A stretch of DNA of 64,000 nt from Limnoperna fortunei. Its lineage: Eukaryota > Mollusca > Bivalvia > Mytilida > Modiolidae. Below are positions 12,701 through 20,257 of the stretch, piece by piece. How positions within the stretch are numbered: the first letter of the stretch is position 1; each line of letters starts with the position of its first letter. The position numbers were made by a program, and so were the translations under genes. Under the pieces are notes generated by a model. It was not told where the DNA came from, did not search any database, and saw only the letters and a program-made list of their open reading frames with translations. The DNA is taken from NCBI GenBank assembly GCA_944474755.1, contig OX104113.1:21642432-21706431 (forward strand), in the 5' to 3' direction.

Positions 12701-15700
12701 TAATTTCATATTTCCTAATAATATTTGTAAAGAAATAAATTCTACCAGAATACTGACTATTCTACCAGAATATTGGGTGGAAAATATTTTCTATCAGGAT
12801 GGAAAAAATAAGCATCATGGAGACACACACCCTTTAATGTCATATATTACTCGGTGGAAAACTTACAATTAATGTATTAATCTTTTTTTTTTACAATTGT
12901 GCAATTTCACAAATAATATAGTTGACTGAATTCATTGTTGAATTTATTGATAAGTATAAGGTACACAAAATATTTGTTTCATCCAGTGATAACAAAATTT
13001 CCACTGAACACATTTAATATAATCTGCTACATGTATGTGGATTATACAATGTGCAAAAGGAAAATTGTTTTCCCTCGTCAGAGAAAATATTTTTTGTAGT
13101 CAATTCTTAAATATGATTTAATCCCTACCATTTCAAACCAAGGTAGCCAAGTGACATAGATTACTGTACCGTGAGGGCACTGTACAACTGAACCTTCACT
13201 GAGGGCCAAGCCACATGGTACACTGTACAAGTAAAACTTGGTGCACCTGATTCATGTTAAATGAACTAACAACTTGCAAAGGGTCACAGTTCCATCTAGT
13301 CACCCTTTTAAATTGCATTTCAAAATATACGTCATTATGCATGAAATGTATTTACCTTGTCTGGGTTTAGAGCTTGGTGCAATGTAAGGCCCAATTCTAT
13401 GAACCTTGACTGTAAACATTTGTTTTCAAGTATATACTGTAAGAAATATATTCTTCTCGTTAGCATAAAGAACTAAAGCAGACCCAAGGAGAACTGTTTG
13501 TTGATATGTGTAAAGATCAGTTCAAGGCAGAATTGGACATTTATATGAAGTATCACATACCGTGTTATGATGCATTGAAAATGTTGTTGGATATCAACCA
13601 TAAAAACCACATGCAGCAGATACAGGAAACATTTGAAATGGATTCTGAAGATTTGAAAAAGGAAATGGAAACCAAAAGTAAACTTGAAATGAAGAATTTG
13701 GCAAAGAATTTCAAGGACAAAAATGAATTAGGAAGGTCATTATTGTATTTTTTTTTTTTAAAGTATTACAAATATTTAGTACAGTGTTCCCTCGTTGATC
13801 AGCCTGTCTATATTGACATTCTTTTATTTAATCCCAGTAATTTTTTAGGTTCACTTTTCCTAAATATATTGCTGCATATTCATGATACTGCCACCCTCGT
13901 TTATTGCAACAAGTTTGCCTGGTGGAGCTGTATAATGAGAATGCACTGTATTTAATGGGTTGCATAGGAATTTGTGTTGAATTGGACAACAAAAATGTAA
14001 CAATTTGAATATAACATACACATAAAACACAAAATGTCCATAAGCTGCATGGATAGATGGATAGGTTAATGATGTTTCAACTTTTTTACACCTGGGTGAA
14101 TATAGATTTTAAGCATCTCTTAAGCTGCATGGATAGATGGATAGGTTAATGCTGTTTCAACTTTTTTACACCTGGGTGAACATAGATTTTAAGCATCTCT
14201 TAAGCTGCATGGATAGATGGATAGGTTAATGATGTTTCAACTTTTTTACACCTGGGTGAATATAGATTTTAAGCATCTCTTAAGCTGCATGGATAGATGG
14301 ATAGGTTAATGATGTTTCAACTTTTTTACACCTGGGTGAATATAGATTTTAAGCATCTCGGATAAGATTCGTTTCGGGACATAGATATTACAGATATGCT
14401 TGGGATTATTTGGCAAACATGGTTAGGTTTATAATCAAAAATGTATGAAAAACAAATAAAGGATGAAAAACAACGGCATTTAAAGTACTGGCTTGAAACA
14501 CTTAAAGCCTCAAACTTGGATCAATTATACTGCCATCCCTTTATGATCCACCATAACAATACAGACAAGAATCCCAATCCTCCCGGTTAATGTCAACCCT
14601 TGCTGAAACCTATTACACTTAAAAAGAAATTAATTTAAAAATTATATTATTTTCACGTCCAGAATATAGCTGAAATATTTCTTTCTGGATGTTAAACAAC
14701 AATAAATACACTCAAAATACAATACAGAACCTACAGTTGTGACCCTAATTATAAAAACTACATGAAACAAACATGGCCAAAAGTCAAATAAAGATCTATA
14801 AACTACATGAAACAAACATGGCCAAAATTCAAATAAAGATCTATAAACTACATGAAACAAACATGGCCAAAAGTCAAATAAAGATCTATAAACTACATGA
14901 AACAAACATGGCCAAAAGTCAAATAAAGATCTATAAACTACATGAAACAAACATGGCCAAAAGTCAAATAAAGATCTATAAACAACATGAAACAAACATG
15001 GCCAAAAGTCAAATAAAGATCTATAAACTACATGAAACAAACATGGCCAAAAGTCAAATAAAGATCTATAAACTACATGAAACAAACACGGCCAAAAGTC
15101 AAATAAAGATCTATAAACTACATGAAACAAACATGGCCAAAAGTCAAATAAAGATCTATAAACTACATGAAACAAACATGGCCAAAAGTCAAATAAAGAT
15201 CTATAAACTACATGAAACAAACATGGCCAAAAGTCAAATAAAGATCTATAAACTACATGAAACAAACATGGCCAAAAGTCAAATAAAGATCTATAAACTA
15301 CATGAAACAAACATGGCCAAAAGTCAAATAAAGACCTATAAAGTATGCATTTGTTATTTTTAAAATTTTTTTGTTTAATAATGTATATTTCATTATGATT
15401 TCCAGCAGCTGTCAACTACTAGTAATAGTCAATACAATAGAATTTCTGTTTTTCTCAATGATTTAGCAGAAAAACGTTTGTTTAGCTTTTTGTAGAACAA
15501 TATTACTAATTTACAGGTTGTCTTAAAATTCCATGAAACAGATAAAAAATTCTTGTGGGACGTCATCTTAGAAAATAATTGTTATAATGTCTAATAAATT
15601 TGTAACTAGATGATGTTTTTAGTATTAAAATAAATTCAATTGTTATTTTGATTTGTTTAAGGAGGAAGAGAGAAGCTCAGACGAAACATGTTACTATGGT

Positions 15701-18700
15701 TGTTAATGAAATAGAAAAGGTTAGAATTCTATAACACATGAACTTCCTATAAATACATTGTACTGAATCATACCCGTTGAATATGTAGTCAACATGAAGA
15801 CAAATGTATTTTACTCATTTTGTTATGTGTGGATTTCTACTTAGTATCTGTTTGTATGGTCACTATCAAATGAAATGGTTATCATAATGACTTAATTCTT
15901 GATTCTATATATGGTAACAATTAAACAATATGCAGTTATTTCATATGTGATTTTGGAACAGTTAAAAAGTTGATCTGAGGTGGAGGGGATAGTGTTTTAA
16001 ACTGTTGCGTGAGGATTTAGGAAGAGTGCAACAGTTTACACTATCCCAGACACCTAGAGACAACTGTTTGACTGTTCCCAAATCACATATGAAATAACTG
16101 TTTCATTACCTGATCAATTACTGTTTTACTGTACTTTACAAAAAAAGAAAGAACAAGAACAGTCATTTAACTATGTCACACCGCCCACATTTTATGTCTG
16201 TAGTTTTTCATTTTGATTTTCTCTGTCATTTTAATAAAAAAAAACTTAGAGAACCAGTCATTTTGTCTGACAAAAATTTGCATTTGTTATGCAAATGGAA
16301 ACAGACATAGCTATTGACTGATCAACAGTTTGCGAACATGGATGTTTTTAGAATTTTAGAAATTGTTACTGGTGTCATTATATCCCCACTTCCAAGAACA
16401 AAGGGGTATATTGGTTTACCTCTGTTCATCCTTCCGTCTGCAACATAATTTTCATAACAGTTTTCTCAGCAACTACTTATCACAACCACTTGAAATTTTA
16501 TATGTGACCTTACCATGTGGTCCTATATTGTGAGTACTAATTTCAGGTATGTCGCCTATCTACTTCCTGTTTACCAACTTGCTCTTATATTTTAAATTCA
16601 ATATTATAAAAAGAAATAACAAAAACAATATTTAAGAAGTAGTCAAATAAAATTTACAATTTTTTGTCACTTGTTGTTTGCAGAAGAATACATGTATATC
16701 ATCAATGTCATTTAGCTCATCAGTCACACATTGGGAGGCATAGCTTAAATACCAAGTTATATGAAATGGACAATGTTGCTCAGCTAGAATATTTAAAAGA
16801 AATTAAAATATTTGTAATAATTTTTTACCATCAATGATCTGCACTTTACATATGATGGATTTATTAAGATTTAAATAAACATTCTTGAAGTACAATTTTA
16901 CAAGGACTTGTCCTTATTTTTTTTTTTTTGGATTTTTTAAGTTAAAAGAAATACAAAAACAGAAGGAGGGAGAGTTAGCACCTATATTAGCCAAAGTAAA
17001 ACAAGAACTAGAAAGAGAGAGAGAAGAGGTAAGAGGTTAGAATAGATGGAGTTGTTAGCTATATGATACACTCTGAACAGAAGATGTTTAGAGCTTATTA
17101 TTACTGAACAAGTAAATGTTTATGTTACAACCAGCCCCAATATTCCCGAACTATCTAACAATTTTTAAGCAACGTTCTCAAGTAAAGGAAAAACTAACTG
17201 CATAATTTGTGGCATCTAGCAGGATGTTTTATACAACCATACACGCAGTCTATTTTCTGATTGTTTTTGGCGCAACTCATCATCTATAATGTACATGTTT
17301 TACAAATACAATGGATGAATCATTTTTGTGAATTGCAGTATTATTTATTTCTATTATATTACCGTTGTTTTTTGAAACTGTAACATGCAAATTATTTTTT
17401 TGTTATTATACCCCAGCAAACTTGTTTTAGGTTGGAAGGGGGGTATATAGGAATCACCCTGTCTGTCCACATCCCTTGTAAGAGCAACTTCTCCTAAACC
17501 GCTTGATGAAACTTACCCTAAATGAAGTTCATTATATGTAGATGTGCATAAAGGATTTTTATTTACCTCAGATATCATTAAGTGGAGATAATTGGACTTG
17601 AAATTGAAGCCTGGGGTATCCTTGTGTGAGCGTGCTCACAGTCCACACTTGTGATTTTTTAAATAGTGCTTGGGAGGTCCTCTTAAAATTGTTTTTCATT
17701 TCTGCCTATTGCACTTGTAAGATTGTCTCATGAAAGTTCTTATTATAAATGTATGTGCCATCTAATAATCGTATGAGTGATACAGATTTTATACCTCACC
17801 ACACAAATCGATATTATGTGATACCCTCCATTCGGATACGAGTTTCCTTAAATTTATCGAGCCATCTGTCTGTCTGTACTCCATGGTTTCCAGATGATAA
17901 CTTGAAAGTGCATCAAAGAATTTTGTTTAAACTTTGCACAGCTGTTTTAAAAGTACTATAAAATGAAGATCAAGTTCAATTTGAGCACAATCCAATTTGT
18001 AGTTTTCAACTTATTTAAAAAAATGTTTGGACAACCGTTGGTGGTTTCCAAATGATAATCCTTTAGTTTTTATAAAGACATTGCACAGCTGTCAAGTGCT
18101 ATAAAATGAAGATAAATTTCAATTTTCGGCACAATCCCATGTTTTGTAGGTTTTGAGGAAGGCCATTTAAAAAAAAAAGCCAAAATTGGCATGTTTCAAA
18201 GATTACTTGAAAAATGCATTTTGTTTAAATTTTGCACAGCTGTTAAGTACCATAAAATGAAGATCAATTTGAATTTTCAGCACAACCCCATTTGTAGTTT
18301 TTGAGTTGGACCAATTTAAAAGTATTTTTTATGGGTCTAAGATCAAGGAAAATTGTCTTGTTAGATGGACTATTATCATGCTCAGCTGTTCCTATAGGCT
18401 GATTTTAATTCAGTAAAATGTGTTCATGGGTATTAAAAACAATGCAACATGGCAGGGTATGGTTTATTGTTCCATTAGATTCCCTATTTTAAAATGCTGA
18501 AGATTTTTCTAATCCAAATTGCTTACAACACTAATGCTTGCACACTAGGAATAGTTTGTTTGTTTGTTTGATGGTGTTTTCCGCCACTTTCAGCAATTTT
18601 TCAGCTATATCATGGCGTCCAGTTTTTATTGGGGGAGGAAGCTGGAGTACCCGGAGAAAACCCCCGACCTGCAGTAGGAAAACTGGCAATCCTTGTCAAT

Positions 18701-19100
18701 TAAGATTTGAGTCGAGTACACCCTGCCTGCAGTGAGAATCGAACCCACAATCTCAGTGTTGACAGACCAGGTGATCAATAGTAGACGAACTACCTTGACC
18801 ACTTGGCCACAGAGGCCCTTACTAGGAATAGTGGTTATGTCAATATATTCAGTCAGTACTAGTATATCATGTAAATTTATACTGTCAGTGGAATATAAAT
18901 GTTGAAATAAAGAAATTAAAGGATAAATTAAAATAAGTCAGTGCCAATATTGATGTATCTATCTCTTTACTGAAAGCATTTCTTTTCATTTTCAGCGAGC
19001 AAAATATTATCAGGATCAATTTGATGAAAAATGTCGTCGGTTGACTGAACAATTCCGTGATGTAGGATTAGCCAAAGAAACAGAGAATACACCTTTATAG
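621..19100 (+). CDS. PLCB1: Phospholipase C-beta (PLCB1-like), 3' part of gene
   Basis: PLC-beta hydrolyses PIP2 to IP3 and diacylglycerol at the plasma membrane downstream of G-alpha-q. Only the C-terminal part is here. Exons at 621-720, 1058-1162, 2118-2206, 4418-4574, 5049-5141, 8785-8900, 11369-11566, 13464-13735, 15662-15719, 16942-17028 and 18996-19100 splice by GT-AG in compatible phases to 460 codons including TAG. Optional additions are 1677-1793 (117 nt) and 11696-11707 (12 nt). Order: end of the C2 domain ([20 protein letters not shown]), the helix-turn-helix that in vertebrate PLC-beta binds G-alpha-q ([16 protein letters not shown]), a Ser/Pro/Thr-rich linker, then a long charged coiled-coil domain. 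The C-terminus ENTPL is a class I PDZ ligand like those of vertebrate PLCB1 and PLCB3, which argues against PLCB4. The PH, EF-hand, and X/Y catalytic domains must lie left of the window. Confidence 0.93.
1058..1162 (+). CDS. PLCB1: PLCB1 exon: end of C2 domain
   Basis: Acceptor TTTGTAG, donor GTAAGT. It encodes [20 protein letters not shown] then [14 protein letters not shown]. The 'LRNE...[18 protein letters not shown]' pattern is the strongly conserved C2 end of PLC-beta. The exon ends in phase 1, compatible both with the cassette at 1677 and with the exon at 2118. Confidence 0.95.
1289..1505. repeat. 22-bp minisatellite, about 10 copies
   Basis: The unit TATAGAGGGTAATATAACCA plus CA is repeated with few changes in a PLCB1 intron. 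Because of the absence of stops in two minus-strand frames it gives short open frames with periodic Met-Trp-Leu-Tyr-Tyr; these are repeat artefacts. Confidence 0.9.
1677..1793 (+). CDS. PLCB1: PLCB1 optional cassette exon (117 nt)
   Basis: Acceptor AATTTTAG. The frame fits the preceding exon in phase 1 and reads [20 protein letters not shown] then [19 protein letters not shown], basic then acidic. Two overlapping donors exist: GTGTAA after 1793 (117 nt, in frame with the exon at 2118) and the stronger-looking GTAAGT after 1795 (119 nt, which puts TGT TAG at the start of the next exon and stops translation). The exon at 1058 also joins the exon at 2118 directly. I infer a cassette inserted just before the G-alpha-q-binding helix. 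I do not recognise this segment in vertebrate PLC-beta. Confidence 0.55.
2118..2206 (+). CDS. PLCB1: PLCB1 exon: G-alpha-q-binding helix-turn-helix
   Basis: Acceptor TGTTTTTCAG, donor GTAGGTG. After joining one base from upstream it reads (M/V)[19 protein letters not shown] then [10 protein letters not shown]. It aligns with the vertebrate segment ALSNPI...RA(K/R)QLAAL, the helix-turn-helix shown in PLC-beta3-G-alpha-q structures to contact activated G-alpha-q. Its last 16 bases and donor are the first unit of the minisatellite at 2191-3590. Confidence 0.9.
2191..3590 (+). repeat. Minisatellite duplicating an exon end and its 5' splice site, 31 units
   Basis: Units of 42 or 49 bp contain TTTGGAGCTTGAAGAG (the last 16 exonic bases) followed by GTAGGTGTC and a short spacer ending ATAATTAAAC. 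I count 31 units, the first being the real exon end. Thirty keep GAAGAG|GTAGGTG intact; one near 3163 reads AAGATGTAGG. The variants (GAGCTT or GACCTT, CAGGTCT or CAGGTGT, with or without a 7-bp TTAAATG/TTATGTG insert) occur in higher-order patterns in the first 500 bp. Use of any later donor would retain an in-frame TGA within eight codons. Confidence 0.97.
3619..3910 (+). pseudogene. Decayed tandem copies of the helix-turn-helix exon
   Basis: At least three partial copies of exon 2118-2206 follow the minisatellite. Copy 1 (about 3664-3731) reads [20 protein letters not shown] and ends AAAG|GTAGGTGTT. Copy 2 (about 3749-3812) reads [18 protein letters not shown]. Copy 3 (about 3835-3910) reads [19 protein letters not shown] and ends in TAA. 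A shorter trace lies at 3619-3650. None has a good acceptor in the correct phase, so I call them relics. Confidence 0.75.
4418..4574 (+). CDS. PLCB1: PLCB1 exon: acidic and Ser/Pro/Thr linker
   Basis: Acceptor TTTTTTTATAG, donor GTATAA, phases 0 to 1. It encodes [20 protein letters not shown] and on to [11 protein letters not shown]. This is the low-complexity linker between the proximal helices and the distal coiled-coil domain; TPTSPTR suggests Pro-directed phosphorylation (inference). Confidence 0.88.
5049..5141 (+). CDS. PLCB1: PLCB1 exon: linker
   Basis: Acceptor GTTTTTAG, donor GTACGT, phases 1 to 1 (31 codons). It encodes [20 protein letters not shown] and on. Being symmetric in phase it could be skipped without a frameshift. 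No recognised motif; it is assigned by frame continuity. Confidence 0.75.
5645..5908 (+). mobile_element. tRNA-derived SINE
   Basis: The head carries Pol III box A-like TGGCTGAGTTG and box B GGTTCGAGTC. The central part (GACAAGGATTGCCAGTTTTC, CTCCAGGGACTCC, CCAATAAAAACTGG) and the tail (GGCATTAAACAATATTC, then AACAAACAAACAA) match the other SINEs in this window. No clear target-site duplication. Open frame 5774-5968 is non-coding SINE. Confidence 0.85.
6019..6979. mobile_element. Non-autonomous hAT-like DNA transposon (961 bp)
   Basis: Perfect 8-bp target-site duplication ATAAAGAC at 6011-6018 and 6980-6987. Terminal inverted repeats CAAGGGTCTGGAAA and, on the other strand, CAAGGCCCTGGAAA. 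Subterminal TGTCCGAC motifs recur at both ends. An 8-bp duplication plus CARGG-type ends is the hAT signature. No transposase frame, so it would need a partner element. Confidence 0.88.
7355..7560 (+). mobile_element. Old, diverged SINE copy
   Basis: It follows the order of the intact SINEs with many substitutions: CAATTGATCAGCGGTGTGTC, GATTGCCAGATTTC, CTCCTATTAAAATTAGATAC. The head is degenerate. Family assignment is by eye. Confidence 0.5.
7690..7784 (+). repeat. Fragment of 'GGGTATACTG' dispersed repeat
   Basis: GGGGACGGGTATACTGTTTT, then CTGTCC and TTTTCTCAGCAATGGT, matches the end sequences of the copies near 38.3 and 52.7 kb (reverse strand) and the fragment at 16.4 kb. Non-coding. Confidence 0.45.
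7785..7862 (-). repeat. 5' fragment of 'CTAGATATCAGTGAG' repeat
   Basis: On the minus strand it reads CTAGATATCAGTGAGATGGT, then GTGGCCCC and GACCTTGAGGT, like the start of the element at 60177. Truncated. A homopolymer G run lies inside it. Confidence 0.55.
8391..8607 (+). mobile_element. tRNA-derived SINE, tail truncated
   Basis: The best-preserved plus-strand head: GGTGGCCGAGTGGTCAAGGT (box A) and GGTTCGATTC (box B). The central domain TTGACAAGGATTGCCAGTTT and CCACCAATAAAAACTGGATG is present; the AC-rich tail is missing. It lies in the intron before exon 8785-8900. Confidence 0.85.
8785..8900 (+). CDS. PLCB1: PLCB1 exon: start of distal C-terminal domain
   Basis: Acceptor TTTCTCTTGTAG, donor GTAAAC, phases 1 to 0. 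It encodes [20 protein letters not shown] then [19 protein letters not shown], matching the vertebrate start 'T.EELKQ.K.Y.K..KK..KEL..L.KKH'. Its last seven bases start the 31-bp tandem repeat at 8894. Confidence 0.9.
8894..8986 (+). repeat. 31-bp repeat copying exon end plus donor, three units
   Basis: Three units start TGAAAAG|GTA and end CCAACACTTTACAG. Unit 1 contains the genuine exon end (8894-8900) and donor GTAAAC; units 2 and 3 read TGAAAAG|GTATAC. Each unit therefore carries a donor-like and a TTTACAG acceptor-like sequence. Confidence 0.9.
8987..11368. other. PLCB1 intron with little recognisable content
   Basis: AT-rich intron. Apart from the three-unit repeat at 9886-10043 and a poly-G run near 10430-10447, I see no conserved coding, RNA gene or clear mobile element. 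The short open frame at 10263-10481 runs through the poly-G tract and has no support. Confidence 0.6.
9886..10043. repeat. 55-bp tandem repeat, about three copies
   Basis: The unit starts CTGGTCATACCTCAAGGACT and continues AACAGTCCACCAGCTGAGGC; starts lie at 9886, 9941 and 9996. Intronic and non-coding. Confidence 0.9.
11369..11566 (+). CDS. PLCB1: PLCB1 exon: coiled-coil domain
   Basis: Acceptor CTTGTTTACAG, donor GTACAC, phases 0 to 0 (66 codons). It encodes [20 protein letters not shown] and on to KLVQEHNYK, with heptad-like charged helix typical of the PLC-beta distal domain that mediates membrane association and dimerisation. Confidence 0.9.
11696..11707 (+). CDS. PLCB1: Possible 12-nt microexon in PLCB1
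   Basis: A strong acceptor (TTTTTTCTTTTCCAG) precedes CGTAAAAACAAG (Arg-Lys-Asn-Lys), followed by donor GTAAAA. Phase 0 on both sides, so it can be included or skipped. It would add a basic turn to the coiled-coil domain. Support is only the splice signals and frame. Confidence 0.4.
11708..13463. other. PLCB1 intron, nothing recognised
   Basis: AT-rich sequence without a clear repeat, coding segment or RNA gene. The short open frames at 11743-11991 (minus) and 12471-12656 (plus) have no splice or homology support. Confidence 0.6.
13464..13735 (+). CDS. PLCB1: PLCB1 exon: long coiled-coil segment
   Basis: Acceptor TTCTTCTCGTTAG; phases 0 to 2. It encodes [20 protein letters not shown] and on to [13 protein letters not shown]. 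The open frame continues past 13735 into intron, but the exon must end at AG|GTCATT (a weak donor) to join the next exon in frame as Arg. Confidence 0.87.
14041..14360. repeat. 80-bp tandem repeat, four copies
   Basis: The unit TAAGCTGCATGGATAGATGG through TTTTAAGCATCTCT starts at 14041, 14121, 14201 and 14281. Nearly identical copies indicate recent expansion. Intronic. Confidence 0.95.
14755..15340. repeat. 45-bp minisatellite, 13 copies, open on both strands
   Basis: The unit AAACTACATGAAACAAACAT then GGCCAAAAGTCAAATAAAGATCTAT is repeated 13 times with very few changes. As 45 is divisible by 3 it stays open on both strands (repeats [15 protein letters not shown] on plus and [15 protein letters not shown] on minus). 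It lies in the intron between exons 13464 and 15662; no codon-level constraint is visible, so I treat it as satellite, not gene. Confidence 0.95.
15662..15719 (+). CDS. PLCB1: PLCB1 exon: coiled-coil segment
   Basis: Acceptor TTTGTTTAAG, donor GTTAGA, phases 2 to 0. It encodes (R)[19 protein letters not shown], corresponding to the vertebrate 'I.RLEEAQ..R...L' region. Confidence 0.85.
15932..16100. repeat. Foldback element with two nested palindromes
   Basis: The outer arms CAGTTATTTCATATGTGATT... and ...AATCACATATGAAATAACTG match over 29 bp with one mismatch. Inner arms GGATAGTGTTTTAAACTGTT and AACAGTTTACACTATCC pair as well. The following sequence to about 16750 shares TCACTTGTTGTTTGC with the region after the foldback at 38711, suggesting a common larger element. 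Confidence 0.75.
16376..16540 (+). repeat. Diverged 'GGGGTATAT' dispersed repeat fragment
   Basis: TATATCCCCACTTCCAAGAA, GGGGTATATTGGTTTACCTC, CCTTCCGTC and TTTTCTCAGCAACTAC resemble the 52.5-52.8 kb copy on the other strand. Non-coding. Confidence 0.4.
16942..17028 (+). CDS. PLCB1: PLCB1 exon: coiled-coil segment
   Basis: Acceptor GGATTTTTTAAG, donor GTAAGA, phase 0 to 0 (29 codons). It encodes [20 protein letters not shown] then QELEREREE, analogous to the vertebrate 'I.QQI.DE.PKL..EL' stretch. Confidence 0.87.
17405..18360 (+). repeat. Repeat-bearing dispersed element
   Basis: It begins near ATACCCCAGC...GGGGGGTATATAGG. Inside are about three irregular units of roughly 150 bp, each with TTTGCACAGCTGT and TATAAAATGAAGAT(C/A)AA(G/T)TT at about 17930, 18080 and 18230. 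Boundaries are approximate and there is no coding capacity. Confidence 0.5.
18556..18820 (-). mobile_element. Full-length tRNA-derived SINE with 12-bp target duplication
   Basis: Minus-strand element from GGGCCTCTGTGGCCAAGTGG to the AAACAAACAAACAAA tail, with box B GGTTCGATTC. The flanks ACTAGGAATAGT at 18544-18555 and 18821-18832 are a perfect 12-bp duplication, expected of LINE-mediated insertion. Length 265 bp. It lies in the last PLCB1 intron. Confidence 0.92.
18996..19100 (+). CDS. PLCB1: PLCB1 terminal coding exon
   Basis: Acceptor TTTTCATTTTCAG, phase 0. It encodes [20 protein letters not shown] then [14 protein letters not shown] and TAG. The C-terminus T-P-L fits a class I PDZ ligand, the scaffold-binding tail of vertebrate PLCB1 and PLCB3. 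Confidence 0.92.
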   Translation, partial: RAKYYQDQFDEKCRRLTEQFRDVGLAKETENTPL

Positions 19101-19161
19101 AACATTCCAGTTATGTTCTACATTCCTGTCGTAGATTGCTTTTGTCAAAACCATGACATTA

Positions 19162-19167
19162 AATAAA
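19162..19167 (+). terminator. PLCB1: Proximal poly(A) signal of PLCB1
   Basis: AATAAA 62 bp after the stop codon, followed by T-rich sequence (TTATATTTTATTG). Confidence 0.5.
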
Positions 19168-20108
19168 ATTATATTTTATTGATCTCACTAAAGACTTTAA
19201 AATTTTGCTTTCTCTTGGATATAGAGCAGAAATAATGACAAAGTGGTCCTATTTTTAAGTCAAAACTGTTTAAGTTACTTTGATGATTGGCTATACATTT
19301 CATTTGAAGAAACATAAAAATTTGAAAATGAAATATAAATAGTTTTGTTGAACAAGAGAGGGATATTAAAACTTAAAAAAATTGAGGTTATAGAATAACA
19401 GATATGAAACCAAGTTCATAGACTTGTGTTATCAGTAATGTGATTATTTTATGTTTTTTCTTTGACAATATACATGTATATGTTTGGACATTACTCTGTG
19501 ATTGTCACTGTCATGGTCACGAGGTTTGAGTTGGTCGTTAACCTAACAAGAGGTCATGTGATATTATTTCTTGTACTACGACATTGTTTATGATAGACAT
19601 CAGTTATGAATGTTAACATGAATATTATATGCATTTCTACAAACAGGTCGTTTGATGTTTTAAAGAGGTCATCTGGGTTAAAAATTTACATATACCATGA
19701 CCATCGTTCTTCTGTGATATATGCATTTTCCTTTATAGATCTGTTATTTTATGTGACTGTTTGTAACCAGTTTGTTATGTAATGTGACTAATGCCTGTAT
19801 CCTTGATAAACTTTTAACTTTCTGACAAGTCTTAGCATGCCAAATTTGATGTTGAAAAATGTTAATTTGTTTGACTGTATACCTTGTGTAGTTTTTCTTC
19901 AAATTTTATATGAAAACAGACGGATAAAGCAGTTCGAATTTTTTTATCTTGGTCATCATTGATACAAAATGTTTACTGCCAACTAGTTTGTGAATGAGAA
20001 ATGGAACATATGATTTTTATCTTCAATTTCATGACAATCATAAATTTCATCTTTGTAAGACATTTTTGTCATTTGTCAGAGAAGGGTTTTGTTTATATTT
20101 GCAAATAA

Positions 20109-20257
20109 TTAATTGGGGAACGAATATATACTGATTTTACCAATGGTTGGCTCTTTATGTCCAATATTTTACCCAGAGGGATAGCGAGGGGTAAAATGTG
20201 GGCATAAAGGGGCAAACCCGTGGTAAAATCAGTATATATTCTTGCCCCCAATGAATT
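20109..20257. repeat. Foldback element in PLCB1 3' region
   Basis: Arms of about 67 bp (ATTAATTGGGGAACGAATAT... against ...ATATATTCTTGCCCCCAATG) with a small loop near AGAGGGATAGCGA. If within a long 3' UTR it would form a strong RNA hairpin. Confidence 0.75.

Noticed and set aside
14642..15415. 257-residue minus-strand and 196-residue plus-strand repeat proteins
   Set aside because: Both are products of a 45-bp satellite in a PLCB1 intron that lacks stops by chance on both strands; no splice context or start support.
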